Both the position numbers and the translations under genes were made by a program. The notes beneath the pieces are model-generated. The model was not told the origin of the DNA and did not search any database. It saw only the letters and a list, made by a program, of their open reading frames with translations. Shown in pieces: positions 11,937 to 23,420 of a DNA stretch of 64,000 nt; position 1 is the stretch's first letter, and the number at the start of each line of letters is the position of its first letter. This DNA comes from Paraspadella gotoi (lineage: Eukaryota > Chaetognatha). Where the stretch lies: assembly GCA_051294375.1 (NCBI GenBank), contig CM119263.1, forward strand, positions 10,222,620-10,286,619. Direction: 5' to 3'.

Positions 11937-12587
11937 GTTTAGAGTCGAGTTTCTGAGAAAGAAAAAAAAGAGGAAATTTTGTTTAATTTTTGCAATAAAG
12001 TTTTGCGGAGAAACTAAAGAAAAAAAAAAGATGATAAAATTCAGTAAAAATGATTTAAAAAAAAAAGTTGGACAAAAGGAGAAACGAATGACCTTTGTTG
12101 GCGCCGAGGATGGAATGAAGGATGAGAGCGAAAAAAGAAGAAAGAAAATGAAAAGAAAAAAAAAGAAAGAAAGAGAAGAAGACGAACGATATTGTGTTTT
12201 GGTTTGATGAGTTCCATCATGGAATATTTGAGGCTGAGAGATTTGCTCTCTCTCTCGTCACCTCGTTTCTCCTCTCTTTCTCTCTTCTCCTACTCTCTCT
12301 CTCTCTTATCTCTCCTCTCTCTCCCTTACACTGACTATCTCTACTTCTCATCTTCGTTTCTCTTATCTCTATAACTGGCAAATGGCTACGGGCTGCGGTT
12401 TTGCTTATGAAAATCGAGGCAGTGAACTGTGGAATTCGGTTCAAAGCTTCACTGTTTCTAACGTGATATAAAGAATCTTTTGATTCATGTTAAACTTGTA
12501 TTGTGGCAGTTCGAATCTAATGTACATATAGACAGTTTAAAATAGCGTAGAAGGTTCATCAGGCATTAAACTTCATTTAAAATCCAG
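11937..12587. other. AT-rich spacer with CT-rich patch
   Basis: A-rich, lysine-coding-like purine DNA to 12190, a CT-rich patch at 12245-12320, then AT-rich sequence. No gene seen. Confidence 0.5.
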
Positions 12588-12768
12588 TCAATCTTGGCAA
12601 GTCGGAGCGTGGCGCCGTGGCGGACCTCAACCTGTGCGACGTTTGCAGATGCCGGGTCTTCGGTCGTGACGACCCCAAAGTCGGACCACGAACCCCACCC
12701 CTGCCTTTAAAGTCAAGACGAAGAATTGGGTTCAAGGGGCGGTTGGGGGGGGGGGGAGGCGGAAGATA
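12588..12768 (+). CDS. candidate exon with clustered cysteines (unrecognised)
   Basis: After an acceptor-like AATCCAG the plus frame reads NLGKSERGAVADLNLCDVCR, then CRVFGRDDPKVGPRTPPLP, to a TAA at 12766-12768 just past a G12 run (12745-12756). The C-x-x-C-x-C group could bind a metal, but the piece is too short to assign. It is GC-rich and lies between AT-rich flanks. No donor or family recognised. Confidence 0.25.
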
Positions 12769-12829
12769 AAAGGGTCATGGGGCAAATGAACCCAAGCCAA
12801 CTTCCTTTCCGTTTCCAAATTGGGACTTT

Positions 12830-13480
12830 GCCTAAAGGAGAATTGTTGCGAAGGAAGAAAAAGAGGGAGGAAGAGGGAGAAGAGGAGAGAACGAAGGAAG
12901 AGAAAGAGGAAGAGGAAAAAGGAGGAAAGGATGGAGAGAAGGAGGAAGAGAAAAAAGGAGGAAAGGATGGAGAGAAGGAGGAAGAGGGCGATGAAAGAGA
13001 GAAGCAGGAAAGGACGACGAATATAAAGAAAGGGAACAAGGTGCGAGAAATTTTTTTTTTTATTCAAATTCAAAGAAAAACTTGAGAAAAAAAAATCCTC
13101 CGAAAAACTGGGAAGTAAATCTTTCAAAAACATGAGGAAAACGTCGACCTTCAAAACGGAGAAAGACGGAGCAGGAAAAAGATAGAAAGAAGGAAGGAAA
13201 GAAGTGAAAAAAAGTAAGAGAAAGACAGAAAGAAGGGAAAACAAAAATCCAGAAAAGCAGTTAAGCTGTCAGATGGAAATACGAAAAAAAATATTAAGAA
13301 TAAAAACAAAAAGAGAGCAAAGAAAATTCGAATGAATACACGGAAAGTAGGAGCCAAAGAAAAGATGAGAAAGGTGGAAAGATGAATAGAAAGAAAGAAA
13401 GAAAAAAACGCTCGAAGGTGAAAGAAAGAAAAAAGGAAAGAAAGAAAGAAAGAAAGAAGACGCGTCGAGGCGGCGTCTCT
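12830..13480. repeat. long purine-rich (A+G) tract
   Basis: About 650 bases in which the plus strand is overwhelmingly A and G, made of irregular GAGGAAGA, AAAGGAGG and AAAGAAAG words. Frames on either strand are Lys/Glu/Arg or Phe/Ser/Leu strings only. Confidence 0.85.
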
Positions 13481-13550
13481 CATTTTCTCTTTTCTGTTTT
13501 CACTCTCCGATTTTTCTTCCTTTCATCTTCTGTATTTTTTTCTTTAAAAA

Positions 13551-13554
13551 ACAT

Positions 13555-13594
<40 letters not shown>

Positions 13595-13778
13595 CTCTTC
13601 CTCTCTCCTCTTCTTTCCTCGCCGTTCCTCGCCAACGAGTATCTCTGTAGAGGAAAAAAGGGCGTTGCATTTGTCAGGGTGGACGAACGGTGAATTGACA
13701 ATGAAACATCGGCGAAAAAGTAATGGAATATTACATCGCATTAGCGGAGTAAACACGGGGGAATATAAAGGAAGAAAT

Positions 13779-13809
<31 letters not shown>

Positions 13810-13822
13810 GAGAGGAGAGAGA

Positions 13823-13861
<39 letters not shown>

Positions 13862-13871
13862 AGAGAGATAA
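13551..13871. repeat. paired (CT)n and (GA)n tracts
   Basis: CT repeats at about 13555-13615 and GA repeats at about 13778-13868 flank about 160 bases of mixed sequence. The two tracts could pair as a stem. From 13872 to 14380 I see only AT-rich DNA. Confidence 0.85.
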
Positions 13872-14383
13872 AGAGTTCCGGTTTGTTGTTGGGGCTGGAC
13901 GTCTTCTTATGTCTTAAGATCATCAACCCTATGAAAATATGGACTTAGTGAAAAAAGAAAAAAAAAGAAGAAAAAGAGATTTTAGGCGGAACTGAATGGT
14001 AAGAAAGACAGAAAGAAAGACAGAATGAAAGATTGAGTGAAACGGATTGGAAGTGACAGACAGAGATTATCTGATTAGGAAAAATCGGGTCTCGGTTCAT
14101 CGGTTTTTGCCGCCACTTGGATATTCTGTTCGAAATCTTTGCAGCATTTTTAGAATGGAGCGAATTGACTCGGCGGCCATCTGCAATTGTTAGACTAAAT
14201 GGAGAATCGACTAGGAAGGCTTTTCAATTGTATTTTAGATTTTTTTATGTATTTAATTATTGATCACTTAATTTTGTTAAAGCTGTAATTTTTGCAAAGT
14301 ATCGGATAAATTAATATAGTGGATATAGTATAAATTATATAAACTATAATTGTATAATGTATAATGAACTTTTCGATGCTCAT

Positions 14384-14720
14384 TTATACGAGTAGGCGTT
14401 TAAAAACCAATTTTTGACGTCGCTGCTCTAATTTGGCAGCAGAGCGTCGCCGCACGGAGCCGCCGCCTGAAATCAGCGGCAATGAAACAAAAAAAAAAAA
14501 GGCATTGGCCATAATCGATGCCGTTCGTGGCGCCACTGGGATGATTTGACATTCGACAACAGCAGCCAGTGAGACGGAAGTCAGCGCCGCGCCGGGCGTC
14601 GGTGCCTGGCGCCGGGAAGCGGTGCTGGACGTCGGAAAATTCAACGCCGGCGAATCTCGCATATCCACCCAAGTGATTGATGAAGGCGAAACATCGACTG
14701 AGAAGGCTTCAGAGAGCCGG
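14384..14720 (-). CDS. weak candidate exon (unrecognised)
   Basis: A GC-rich island on the minus strand keeps one frame open for about 100 codons, including DMRDSPALNFPTSSTASRRQ and SVSLAAVVECQIIPVAP. It contains a T-rich acceptor-like stretch ending in TTTCAG near 14473. An overlapping second frame is also open, so the call rests on little. Confidence 0.15.
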
Positions 14721-14723
14721 TCA

Positions 14724-14724
<1 letters not shown>

Positions 14725-14754
<30 letters not shown>

Positions 14755-15010
14755 TTCATGGTCGTCGTCTTCATCGTCGTCGTCACGTCATCGTCTTCTT
14801 CGTCTTTTCGCTCGTTACTATCTTCGGCTTTGCCAAAGGGGTTTTTTAAAGGAAGGCTGCTCTTTTGTTTTCTCCACGTCGACATAGTCAATGGTTGTGA
14901 CGAAAGAGGTCGCCGGAGGTCTTTGTTTGTCGTCGCCTTTTTTCGTCATCATCGTCGTTGTCGTCCCTATTATCGTCGTCGTCGTATCCGTTGCCTTCTC
15001 ATTGGTCGTT
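14725..15010. repeat. (GTC/CGT)n triplet-rich segment
   Basis: GTC repeats at about 14725-14790 and scattered GTCGTC words to about 15000. Frames read as Val, Ser or Arg repeats; no gene supported. Confidence 0.8.
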
Positions 15011-15204
15011 CCTCGGAGTTTCGAAGCCAATAACCGATTTTTTTTTCTTCACACACAAGGCGACCCAATAGCGAAGGAAAAAAAACCCGATGAGACTATT
15101 TAAAATAAAATTATATTATCTGAACTTTTAATTTATAAGTCAAAAACCAGCAGGAAACAAGATCGTTTAAGTTAATATAAATTCGTAAATTCATAAATCC
15201 AAAA

Positions 15205-15595
15205 GTCGAAAAATTTCAAAAAGTTTTAAATCCAAAAGCCAAAAAGCCAAAAAGCCAAAAAACCAAAAAACCAAAAACCCAAAAAACCAAAAGACAAAAG
15301 CTCAAAAAAAACCAAAAAACCAAAAAAGACAAAAAACCAAAAAGCCATACACCAAAAGACCAAAAAGGCAAAAATCCATAAGGCAAATAACCAAAAAGCT
15401 AAATAACCAAAAAGTCAAAAAGTAAAAAAGCCAAAAGGCAAATAACCAAAAAGCCAAAAGGCAAATAACCAAAAAGCCAAATAACCAAAAGTGAAAAAGC
15501 CAAAAGCTAAATAAACAAAAAGCCAAATAACCAAAAAGCCAAAAAGTGAAAAAGCCAAAAGCTAAATAAACAAAAAGCCAAAAAGAGAGAGATAG
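15205..15595. repeat. degenerate ~8-bp tandem repeat (CAAAAAGC-type)
   Basis: Nearly 390 bases built from CAAAAAGC, CAAAAAAC and CAAATAAC words. A short stretch of the same repeat reappears at 18284-18345 directly after a 25-N gap. Confidence 0.9.
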
Positions 15596-16722
15596 CTTAC
15601 TATGGCTTCAATAGTGTAGTGGTTACAGGTGGGTAGCTTGAGCTGTATGAAATTTGTTTCCTTGCTTGTCCGTCACCCTTACTAATGGCTTCATAGTGTG
15701 AGGTGGTTATCAGTGTGGGTAGGCGAGGGCTGTAATGAAATATTTCTGCTTGTCCACCTTACTATGGCTATCATAGTGTAGTGGTTACTGTAGGTGGGTA
15801 GGGCGAGGCTGTTGAAACTTTTCTGGTCTGTCCATCTCTTACTGTATGGCTTCATAGTGTAGGTGGGTTACCAGGGTGGGTAGCGAGGCCTGTATGAAAT
15901 TTTCTGCTGTCCAACCTTAACTATGGCTTAATAGTGTTAGGTGGTTTAAGGTGGGTAGCGAGTGCTGTTATGAAATTTCTGCTGTCGCACCTTACTAGGT
16001 GGCTTTGCATAGTGTTAGTGGTTTACAGGTGGGGTAGCGAGGCTGTATGAAATTTTCTGCTGTCCACGGCTTTACTAATGGGCTCTCAATAGTGTAGTGG
16101 GTTACATGGTGGGTAGCGAGGCCCTGTATGAAATTTTCTGCGCTGTGCCACGTGCTTACTATTTGGCTTCATAGTGTAGGTGGTTACAGGGTGGGTAGCG
16201 GAGGCTGTATGAAATTGTTCTGCTGTCCCCATCCTTACTTGGCTTCATAGTGTAGTGGTTACAGGTGGGTAGCGAGGCTGTTATGAAATTTTCGTGGCTG
16301 GTCACCTTAGCTGAATGGCTTGTCATAGTGTACGTGGTTTACAGGTGGGTAGTCGAGGCTGTTATGAAATTTTCTGCGTTTCCACGCTTACTATGGCTTT
16401 TCATGAGTGTAGTGGTTTACAAGGTGGGGTAGTCGAGGCTGTAATTGAATTTTCTGGGCTGTCCAGCTCTTACTATGGCTATCATAGTGTAAGTGGTTAC
16501 AGGTGGGTAAGCGAAGGCTTGTATGATATGATTTTCTGGCTGTCCGCACCTTACTTATGGCCTTCCATAGTGGTAGTGGGTTAGCAGGTGGGTAGCGAGG
16601 TCTGTTGAAATTTTCTGGCTGTGCCACCTTTACTAGTGGCTTCATAGGTGTATGTGGTTAGCAGGTGGGTAGGCGAGGCTTGTATGTAAATTTTCTGCTG
16701 TCCACCTACTATGGCTTCATAG
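15596..16722. repeat. ~70-bp tandem repeat, about 14 copies
   Basis: Each unit contains, in order, CTATGGCTTCATAGTGTAGT, GGTTACAGGTGGGTAGCGAG, GCTGTATGAAATTTTCTGCT and GTCCACCTTA. The GAAATTTTC landmark occurs about 14 times at spacings of roughly 73-87 bases. The spread comes from extra single bases scattered through every unit; the shortest consistent unit is about 70 bases. The array starts right after the CAAAAAGC repeat. It is not coding: 70 is not a multiple of three and the frames differ in every unit. Confidence 0.95.
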
Positions 16723-16724
16723 TT

Positions 16725-17703
16725 GGGGGTGGAGTCTGTCGTCGTCCTTTTGTTAATGCTTATTTTCTCTGCTCCTCTCTCACTCTCATCTTCTCTCTCT
16801 CTCCTCTTCATCGTGCTCTCATTCTCTCTGCTTTCTGCGTTTCCTCTCCTCTGCTCTTTCTCTCTCTTCCTCTCTTCCCCGTTCCCCCTCCTCATTTTCC
16901 CATCGTCGTGGCGTCGCATGGTCGCTGCCATCCGCATTTTTCTTATCTCTCTCGTCATCTCGGCTCTCTCTCTCTCATCTCTCTCTCAGCTCTCTCTCTC
17001 TCTCTCTCATCTGCTCTCTCTCTCTTTCTATCTCTATCGTCTCTCTCTCTCTCTCTCTCTTCTCTCTATCATCTGTCTTTCTTCTCGCTCCCCTCTCTCT
17101 CCTTCTCTCTCTCTTATCCTCTCTCGTGCTCGTCCATACTCTCTCCTCTCGTTCTGCTCATCCCGCCCTGCACCGGAATTATCCGCCTCAACGTTTTTCG
17201 CGCAAATTGTCGTAGAAAAAAAAACAAGGGAACTAAAAAATACTGAAAAAAGTGAAAAGGAAAAAATGGAAATGAGAGCGAGGGATTCGAATAAGCAAGA
17301 CTACACTAGATAGATGGATAGAGGCAGATACAGGAAACAAGCCCGATAACAGAATCAAGAATGCAGAAGAGGTAGAGTAGACAGACCAAATGAAGAGAAA
17401 ATAGGAATAAGAAAGACAATTTAGAAACTTTAAATTGGGACAATATTTTTTTTTTTTTGCGATATTTTTTCTTTTTAATTAAAAAAAAAAAAAAAAAAAA
17501 CAGATTGAGATATAGCGGGTATTAGTAGTCCGTCGATTAGTTTGTTTGTTGTTGACTTGGGTTGTTGGTTTACGCCTCGGAGAGTGTAATTACTGTTGCG
17601 GTCGGAATAAGTTATAACATAGAAGATATTACGTGCCAATGCTGTGGATTTTGTGGGAGTTGTGAAGAGAGTAGAATGGAAAAAGATTGTGAGAGAGAGA
17701 GAG

Positions 17704-17744
<41 letters not shown>

Positions 17745-17960
17745 ACAGAGAGAAAAGGAGAGAAGAGAGGAGGAGAGAGTAGGAGAGAGACGAGAGAGAG
17801 AGAGAAGAGAGAGAGGAGAGAGAAGAAAGAGAGAAAGTAAGAGAGAGGAGAGAGAGAGAGAAGAGAGAGGAGATGAGAGAAGAGAAAAAAGAAGTGAGAA
17901 GGGAAAAGAGAGATAAAGGAAGAGAAGATACCCTTGTGTCTCCTCGCTCGGAAAAGTTTT
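16725..17960. repeat. direct duplication, copy 1
   Basis: Starts at GGGGGTGGAGTCTGTCGTCG and runs through CT-rich DNA, a T-run/A-run hairpin-like stretch near 17445-17500, and GA-rich DNA to GAAAAGTTTTGAGAAG. It matches 18461-19745 with many one-base differences. Frames within it are Ser/Leu or Arg/Glu repeats. Confidence 0.88.
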
Positions 17961-18258
17961 GAGAAGGTCATAAATACAAAGAAGGAAGGGTTGGCACCTT
18001 TCCGTTTGCGCCGAAATATGCGCTGCGGGATGGTGGGGGAGTTGGAGAGGGGGAGAGAGGGAAATGGGGAGGGGAAAGGGGGGGGCGAATAGGGGGTTTA
18101 AGAAGGTAAGGGGCGAAGTGTTTGGGTTGGGGGGGGGAAAATTAGACTCAGCGAAAATTACTCGGGATGAAAAAACTTCGTCGAAAACGGATTTTTCGCG
18201 GCGAGGTAATGAAGGAAATGAAATTCTGGAAAGAAATATAAAAAAATGAGACGGGACG

Positions 18259-18283
18259 NNNNNNNNNNNNNNNNNNNNNNNNN
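18259..18283. other. assembly gap, 25 N
   Basis: Exactly 25 N between the two direct copies. The sequence following it resumes the CAAAAAGC-type repeat seen at 15205-15595. Confidence 0.98.
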
Positions 18284-18460
18284 ATAACCATAATCCAAAA
18301 AGCCAAAAAAGTGAAAAAGCTAAAAAGGCTAAAAAAAACAAAAAGCAAAAAACAAGACATAACTTTCCGTCGCGTTATCCTTGATCGAGGAATCTCGCTG
18401 CTAAGCAACAACTGAGAGGAAAAATCCATTCCTTTTCTTCTTTTGGCGATAGTTTTTTTC

Positions 18461-19414
18461 TAGGGGGTGGAGTATGTATCGTCTTTGATAATGCTTATTT
18501 TCTCTGCTCTCTTCTCTCTTCTCGTCTTCTCTCCTCTCCTACTGCTTCTCTCTATTCCTCTGTCTCGTTATCCTCTCCTCTGCTCTTTCTCTCTCTTCTC
18601 CCCGCCTCCCCCTCCCTCATTTCCGCATCGTCGTGGCGTCGCATGGTCCTGCCTCCGCAATTTTTCTTAATCTCCTCGTCATCGTACTCCTCTCTCGTCT
18701 ATCTCTTCTCAGTCTCTCTCTTCTCTCTCTCTCCTCTCTTCTATCTCTCTCTCTTTCTCTCTATACGTCTCTCTCTCATTCTCTCTCTCTCCTATGCTTA
18801 TCTTCTCTGCCTCCTTCTCTCTCTCTCTCTCTCTCTACTCTCCATACTCTCTCTCGTCATCTCTCTCATGCGTTCTCCCGCCCTGCACGGATTATCGCCT
18901 CAAGTTTTTCGCAGTTGTACGAGATAAGGAAAAAACAAAGGGAAGAAAAAAACTGAGTTAAAAGTGAAAAGGAAAAAATGGAATTGAGAGCGAGAGGAAT
19001 ATCGAATAGAAGACCTAACGTAGATAGATAGGATAGAGGCAGGAAAACAAGCACAGAATACAAGAATGCAAATAGAGAGGTAGATTAGCAGACAAATGAA
19101 GAGAAATAGGAATAAGAAAAAAAAACAATTTAGAAATTTAAATTGGGACATAATATTTTTTTTTTTTTTTTGGAATTTTTTTTTTTTCTAATTAAAAAAA
19201 AAAAAAAAAAAAAACAGATTGGATTGAGGGTTTAGGTACTCGTCGTTTGTTTGATATTGTTCGTTGACTTGGTTGTTGGTTTACGCTCTGCGAGAGAGTG
19301 TAATTACTGTTGCGTGCGGAATAAGTATAACATAGAAGATATACGTGCACAATGCTGGATTTTGTGGGAGTTGTGAGAGAGTAGAATGGAAAAAGATTGT
19401 GCAGAGAGAGTAGA

Positions 19415-19445
<31 letters not shown>

Positions 19446-19505
19446 AGAGAAGAGAGAGACGAGAGAGAGAAAGGAGAGAGAGAGAGAGAGAGGAGAGAGT
19501 AGGAG

Positions 19506-19551
<46 letters not shown>

Positions 19552-19676
19552 AAGAAGAGAGAAAGTAAGTAGGGAGAGGAGAGAGAGAAGAGAAAGAGAG
19601 AGGAGATGAGAGAAGAGAGAGAGAGAGAGAAAGAGAAGAAGAGAAGCAGTGAGAAGGAGAGAAGAGGAAGAGAGAT

Positions 19677-19708
<32 letters not shown>

Positions 19709-19745
19709 CCCTTTGTCTCCCGTCGGAAAAGTTTTGAGAAGTTTC
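18461..19745. repeat. direct duplication, copy 2
   Basis: Second copy of 16725-17960, with the same order of CT-rich, A-rich, T-run/A-run and GA-rich parts. After GAAAAGTTTTGAGAAG the copies diverge; this one continues into a (GAC)n run at 19770-19808. Confidence 0.88.
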
Positions 19746-19774
19746 ATTAATATAAAATAAAGCGAGGGTTAAAA

Positions 19775-19809
<35 letters not shown>

Positions 19810-20940
19810 AACGAAATTGAAGACGAAGAAGCCAACGATGGAAACTAAGAAAACTAAGACGTCGAGGTTTGGAAAAGACGCCGACGTCGGTGACGACGAC
19901 GACGACGACATCGACGAAAAAAAAACAACGATGACGTCGTCGATGTAAACATTTAAACAAATTGATTCGTATTCTCTCTTTTTGTTAAACCGAAAAAAAA
20001 AGTTGTTGGAGAAAAACTGAAAAGTGACGATGAAAAATGAATGAGGAACGAAGGTTTTGTTCGCGGTTTAATTTAATAATTCTTATTCTATGATAAACGA
20101 GGCAGAGAAATCGTCGCTATCTCTGTGGTGAATATACACAAGACGCGGTTAAAAATCGAAAGAAAAAAAAAAGAGAAAATTTGTATTGATCTTTTGTATT
20201 ATTACATGAAACCTAACATACACAAATAAGTATTTGACATTGATCGAATAAAAGAATATTAAGAAGAACAAATATACGCCGCGTTTGTTATCGCTTCCTT
20301 AAAAGCAACAGACGCTTCCTTGGAATATCTATTGCTTGAGGAGAGAAAAAGAGAGAGAGAGAGAGAGAGAGAGTTAAAGAAAATTTGCATTAAAAAAATA
20401 GAGGGAAAAAGTAAATAAAGGTAGAGGAGGCAACGAAGCCAAATATTCTTTTCTTGTTTCTTTTTCATTTTTATTTGGCTTCGGTTCCCGTTTTAAATGA
20501 TCGCGGAAAAAAAGATTGAAAAAGTGATTGGATCGGAAAGGAAAGCTTTATCAGTCGATCTGATTTTTAAAGACTAATCAGTTAATTTAAAAAAAAAATT
20601 AAGCATATATATCAAGTAGCTGACAGATAAGGAAATGGGAAACGAAGAATGCTTGCCAAAGAAACAAATTAGAAATGAAAAAAAAATAAAAACAAAAATG
20701 GACGCCGAAGGAAAAATAAAAACAAAACTAAGGAGAAAAAAAAGTAGGTAGCTCGCCAAGCAATTATGTTCTAAAAAAACTAAATAAAACCAAAAAGAAT
20801 CTTCAAAAATTATTTTTAAAAAAATTTAAAAGTCTCGAATTTTTATAAACAAGAGAAGGAAAATGTTCGTTTGGCAGAGACGTTGAGAAAGAGAAGGATG
20901 GTATTTGATGCGCACTAAAAGGGAAAAGATATTAATTTAT
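19746..20940. other. AT-rich intergenic DNA with (GAC)n and short (GA)n
   Basis: GAC triplets at 19770-19808 and 19893-19912, a (GA)n at about 20343-20373, and otherwise AT-rich sequence. No gene-like signal seen. Confidence 0.6.
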
Positions 20941-20949
20941 TATATAATT

Positions 20950-21068
20950 CGTTCAATCATTCATTCATTCATTCATTCATTCATTCATTCATTCATTCAT
21001 TCATTCATTCATTCATTCATTCAATCATTCATTCATTCATTCATTCATTCATTCAATCATTCATTTGG
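20950..21068. repeat. (ATTC)n microsatellite
   Basis: About 28 ATTC units with a few AATC variants. A short GTTC run follows near 21160-21182. Confidence 0.95.
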
Positions 21069-21599
21069 CTCATTCAATTTCGCTATGATCGTCCAATATT
21101 TCCTTTATTCGTTTAATCGATCTTTGTTTTCTTTGTTCAGACTTTGTCTTTTCTTAGTTTGTTCGTTTGTTCGTTCGTTCGTTTATCGAATCTCGACAAA
21201 CACTAGAAAAGGTTCATCGATTTTTTTCCCAGCCTCTTTGGCTCCCCGTTCGCTTTCCCCTCTTTCACCTTTCGTTCTTTCTTTCTCCCTTCTTGGGTTC
21301 AAAGATCGTTCCCTTAGTGTAACATCTGGAACCAAACGATTTCTACTATTACTTTTTTTCTCATTGGCACATTTTTTGAGCGGAAAATTTTCTGATCCTT
21401 TGCGTGAGATTTTTTCTTTCGTTTTGACTTCCATCGTGACGATTTTCCATATTTTTTTATCAGTTTGTTATCCTTCTTTTCAAGTCTCGTCTGCATTTCC
21501 TGCTCGTGTTTTTAGTCTCTCTTTTTTAAAATCGATTTCAATGCAAACACTAGAGAGCAATTTTCTTTTTTAAAATTTCGCTGGACTAACAGTTTTAAC

Positions 21600-21879
21600 T
21601 CACACGGTCTTCGCTACAACACCTGGAGAAACGCCCTTCGTTAATACCTCAGCCTCGACGAAACGAGCGAGCGCGATAAGTCTATATTGGCGAGAAGAGG
21701 TTGCTTTGGGCGGAGATAATTAGGAAGGAAATGTCCGGCAGACCGGACAATCGGCGACAGTGGAGAGCGCTCTGGGGCTCGCGAACGCAGGCTGCAACTC
21801 GCTCTCGGTCAACAAATGCTCTTGCTCGCTGCTCTCTTAATATAATTCGTTCCTGAGTCTGACTCAGAGAAGTTCATAA
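21600..21879. promoter_or_regulatory. CpG-rich patch with palindromic motifs, possible regulatory region
   Basis: A GC- and CpG-richer block between AT-rich flanks. It contains a perfect inverted repeat TGTCCGG-CAGA-CCGGACA (21732-21749) and CTGAGTCTGACTCAG (21853-21867), which embeds the AP-1 word TGACTCA. No coding frame is convincing. Regulatory function is inference from composition and motifs only; the block runs into a gap. Confidence 0.3.
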
Positions 21880-22009
21880 NNNNNNNNNNNNNNNNNNNNN
21901 NNNNNNNNNNNNNNNNNNNNNNNNNNNNNNNNNNNNNNNNNNNNNNNNNNNNNNNNNNNNNNNNNNNNNNNNNNNNNNNNNNNNNNNNNNNNNNNNNNNN
22001 NNNNNNNNN
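21880..22009. other. assembly gap, 130 N
   Basis: A run of 130 undetermined bases. Confidence 0.99.
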
Positions 22010-22094
22010 GAGATGAGAGAGAGGATTAGAGATGAGAGAGAGGAAAGGCGGAGAAGAGAGAGAGGAGAGAAGTCAAAAATAAATAAAAATACTA

Positions 22095-22349
22095 TTAGAA
22101 ATACGAACATATAAAGTCTATGGAGGCGTGGCGGAGCAACGAACAAAAAACGTCGGCGAGAATATAACAAAAACAAACTGACTTCGACTCGCGGCTTTGA
22201 GAGGAAATGAAAAATGGAAATTGAAAAAAGTGACAAATGGAAAATGGGAAATAAAAAAGCTCAAAAATAGAAGGAGGAAAAATTGACCGTGACGGGTTTG
22301 GCGGCGACGGAGGCGGCGGCGGCGGTGGCGTGGGGGACGGTGACAAAGA

Positions 22350-22387
<38 letters not shown>

Positions 22388-22850
22388 TCAAAGAGCGAAA
22401 TCTCTGGCAACGAAAAATAATGTTATCGTTGATCGCCGCTGGTAGCGGAATGTTGCGTGTGAAAACAGCGGGGGAAGGCTTGGTGATAACCCGTTTGATA
22501 ACCTGGCGTATCGATGGTTGATTAGTAGAAGCGCGATCTGGAATTAACCAGTTTAACTTAACCTTTTGGAAATGGATTGGAATCTGATGGCAGCGTGAGT
22601 GTTTTTCGGCATTGTGAATCGAATCATTGATAATCAAATGGAGCCCATGGTAGCGGGAAAACCTAAATAATGGGAACTTCAAGTACTGGTAACCAGTAGC
22701 GACGCGCCGCTTCGGCAACTGGTCGCTAACAAATGGCGAATGGTCGCGTAACCAATGGCAACCGGCAAACGAAGCTCGGACGAAATGAAGCCTTTCACCT
22801 TCTTTTCTGCCTTCGACTGCAGAATCAGCAGATTCGAGGCTTCGGGCCAT
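22095..22850 (-). CDS. long open frame, probably not a gene
   Basis: A 251-codon minus-strand frame from ATG at 22848-22850 (MARSLESADSAVEGRKEGER at the start). It has a Ser run from the (GAC)n at 22345-22382, a Pro run, and a hydrophobic, Phe-rich end. Composition changes abruptly along it, no domain is visible, and the X-box-like cluster at 22689-22762 lies inside it. A real exon in its first ~100 codons is possible, but I consider the full frame accidental. Confidence 0.12.
22689..22762. promoter_or_regulatory. cluster of X-box-like (RFX-type) motifs
   Basis: GTAACCAATGGCAAC at 22748-22762 matches the known RFX X-box pattern GTNRCC, 0-3 spacer, RGYAAC in both half sites. GTAACCAGTAGCGAC at 22689-22703 matches all but one position, and further GGCAAC/GCTAAC half sites lie between. 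X-boxes drive ciliary genes in animals. No clear gene start is next to it, so the role is inference. Confidence 0.35.
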
Positions 22851-23147
22851 CGGAATGAAGTGAGGCTCGCTGGGTGAGGATGAGGAGGTGGCGGTGAGAG
22901 AGTGGATGGGGGGTGGAGGTGGAAAAAGGGGAGTGGCGTGAATCGGGGTTTGGGGGTGAAGTGCGAATAGGTTTCGGTGGTTATAGTCGATTCGGTGAAC
23001 GTCGCGTAGAGAAGAGAAAGCTTCGGGCGAAGACGTTTTAACCGTTTGATGGATGGAAAGAAAAATGAAAGAAGAAAGAAAGAAAGAAAGAAGACGAAGA
23101 AAGATAAGACAAAGTTAAACAAAGATGAGAAAAAAGTAGAAAAGCAG

Positions 23148-23157
23148 NNNNNNNNNN
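23148..23157. other. assembly gap, 10 N
   Basis: Ten undetermined bases following purine-rich DNA. Confidence 0.98.
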
Positions 23158-23389
23158 ATAGGACAATGAAATTATATTACTATAAGTTTTATCCTTTGTA
23201 GGTACGTACTACTACAAACAAAAAACAAACAAACCAACAACATTGATTAAAAAAACATTGATTCTAAAACGAAAATTAGCTTTTAAAAATGACTTCATTT
23301 TAAAAGCTTTCTTTTTGTATCCAGCTTATTCGCGGACGTCAAAGCAAATTTGTTCCATGTTCCAGTTCCAACCGACGCATCTAGCACAC

Positions 23390-23420
23390 ACTTCCGCGAA
23401 TAACATTCACTTCCGGTTCC
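23390..23420. promoter_or_regulatory. paired ETS-type sites
   Basis: ACTTCCGCG (23390-23398) and ACTTCCGGTT (23409-23418) carry the ETS core; the second matches the strong GABPA/ETS consensus. Nearby words TTCCAGTTCCAACC and TTCCGGTTCCAACC show a local near-duplication. Promoter function is inferred only. Confidence 0.25.

Noticed and set aside
15302-16645. Frames in the CAAAAAGC and 70-bp tandem arrays
   Set aside because: The repeat unit length is not a multiple of three and each unit is in a different frame.
22345-22382. GAC/GTC triplet runs (also 1048, 14725, 19770, 24893, 38880, 44330) as a s poly-Asp or CAG-type coding expansion
   Set aside because: Several kinds of flanking sequence and all three frames are seen; they behave as ordinary microsatellites.
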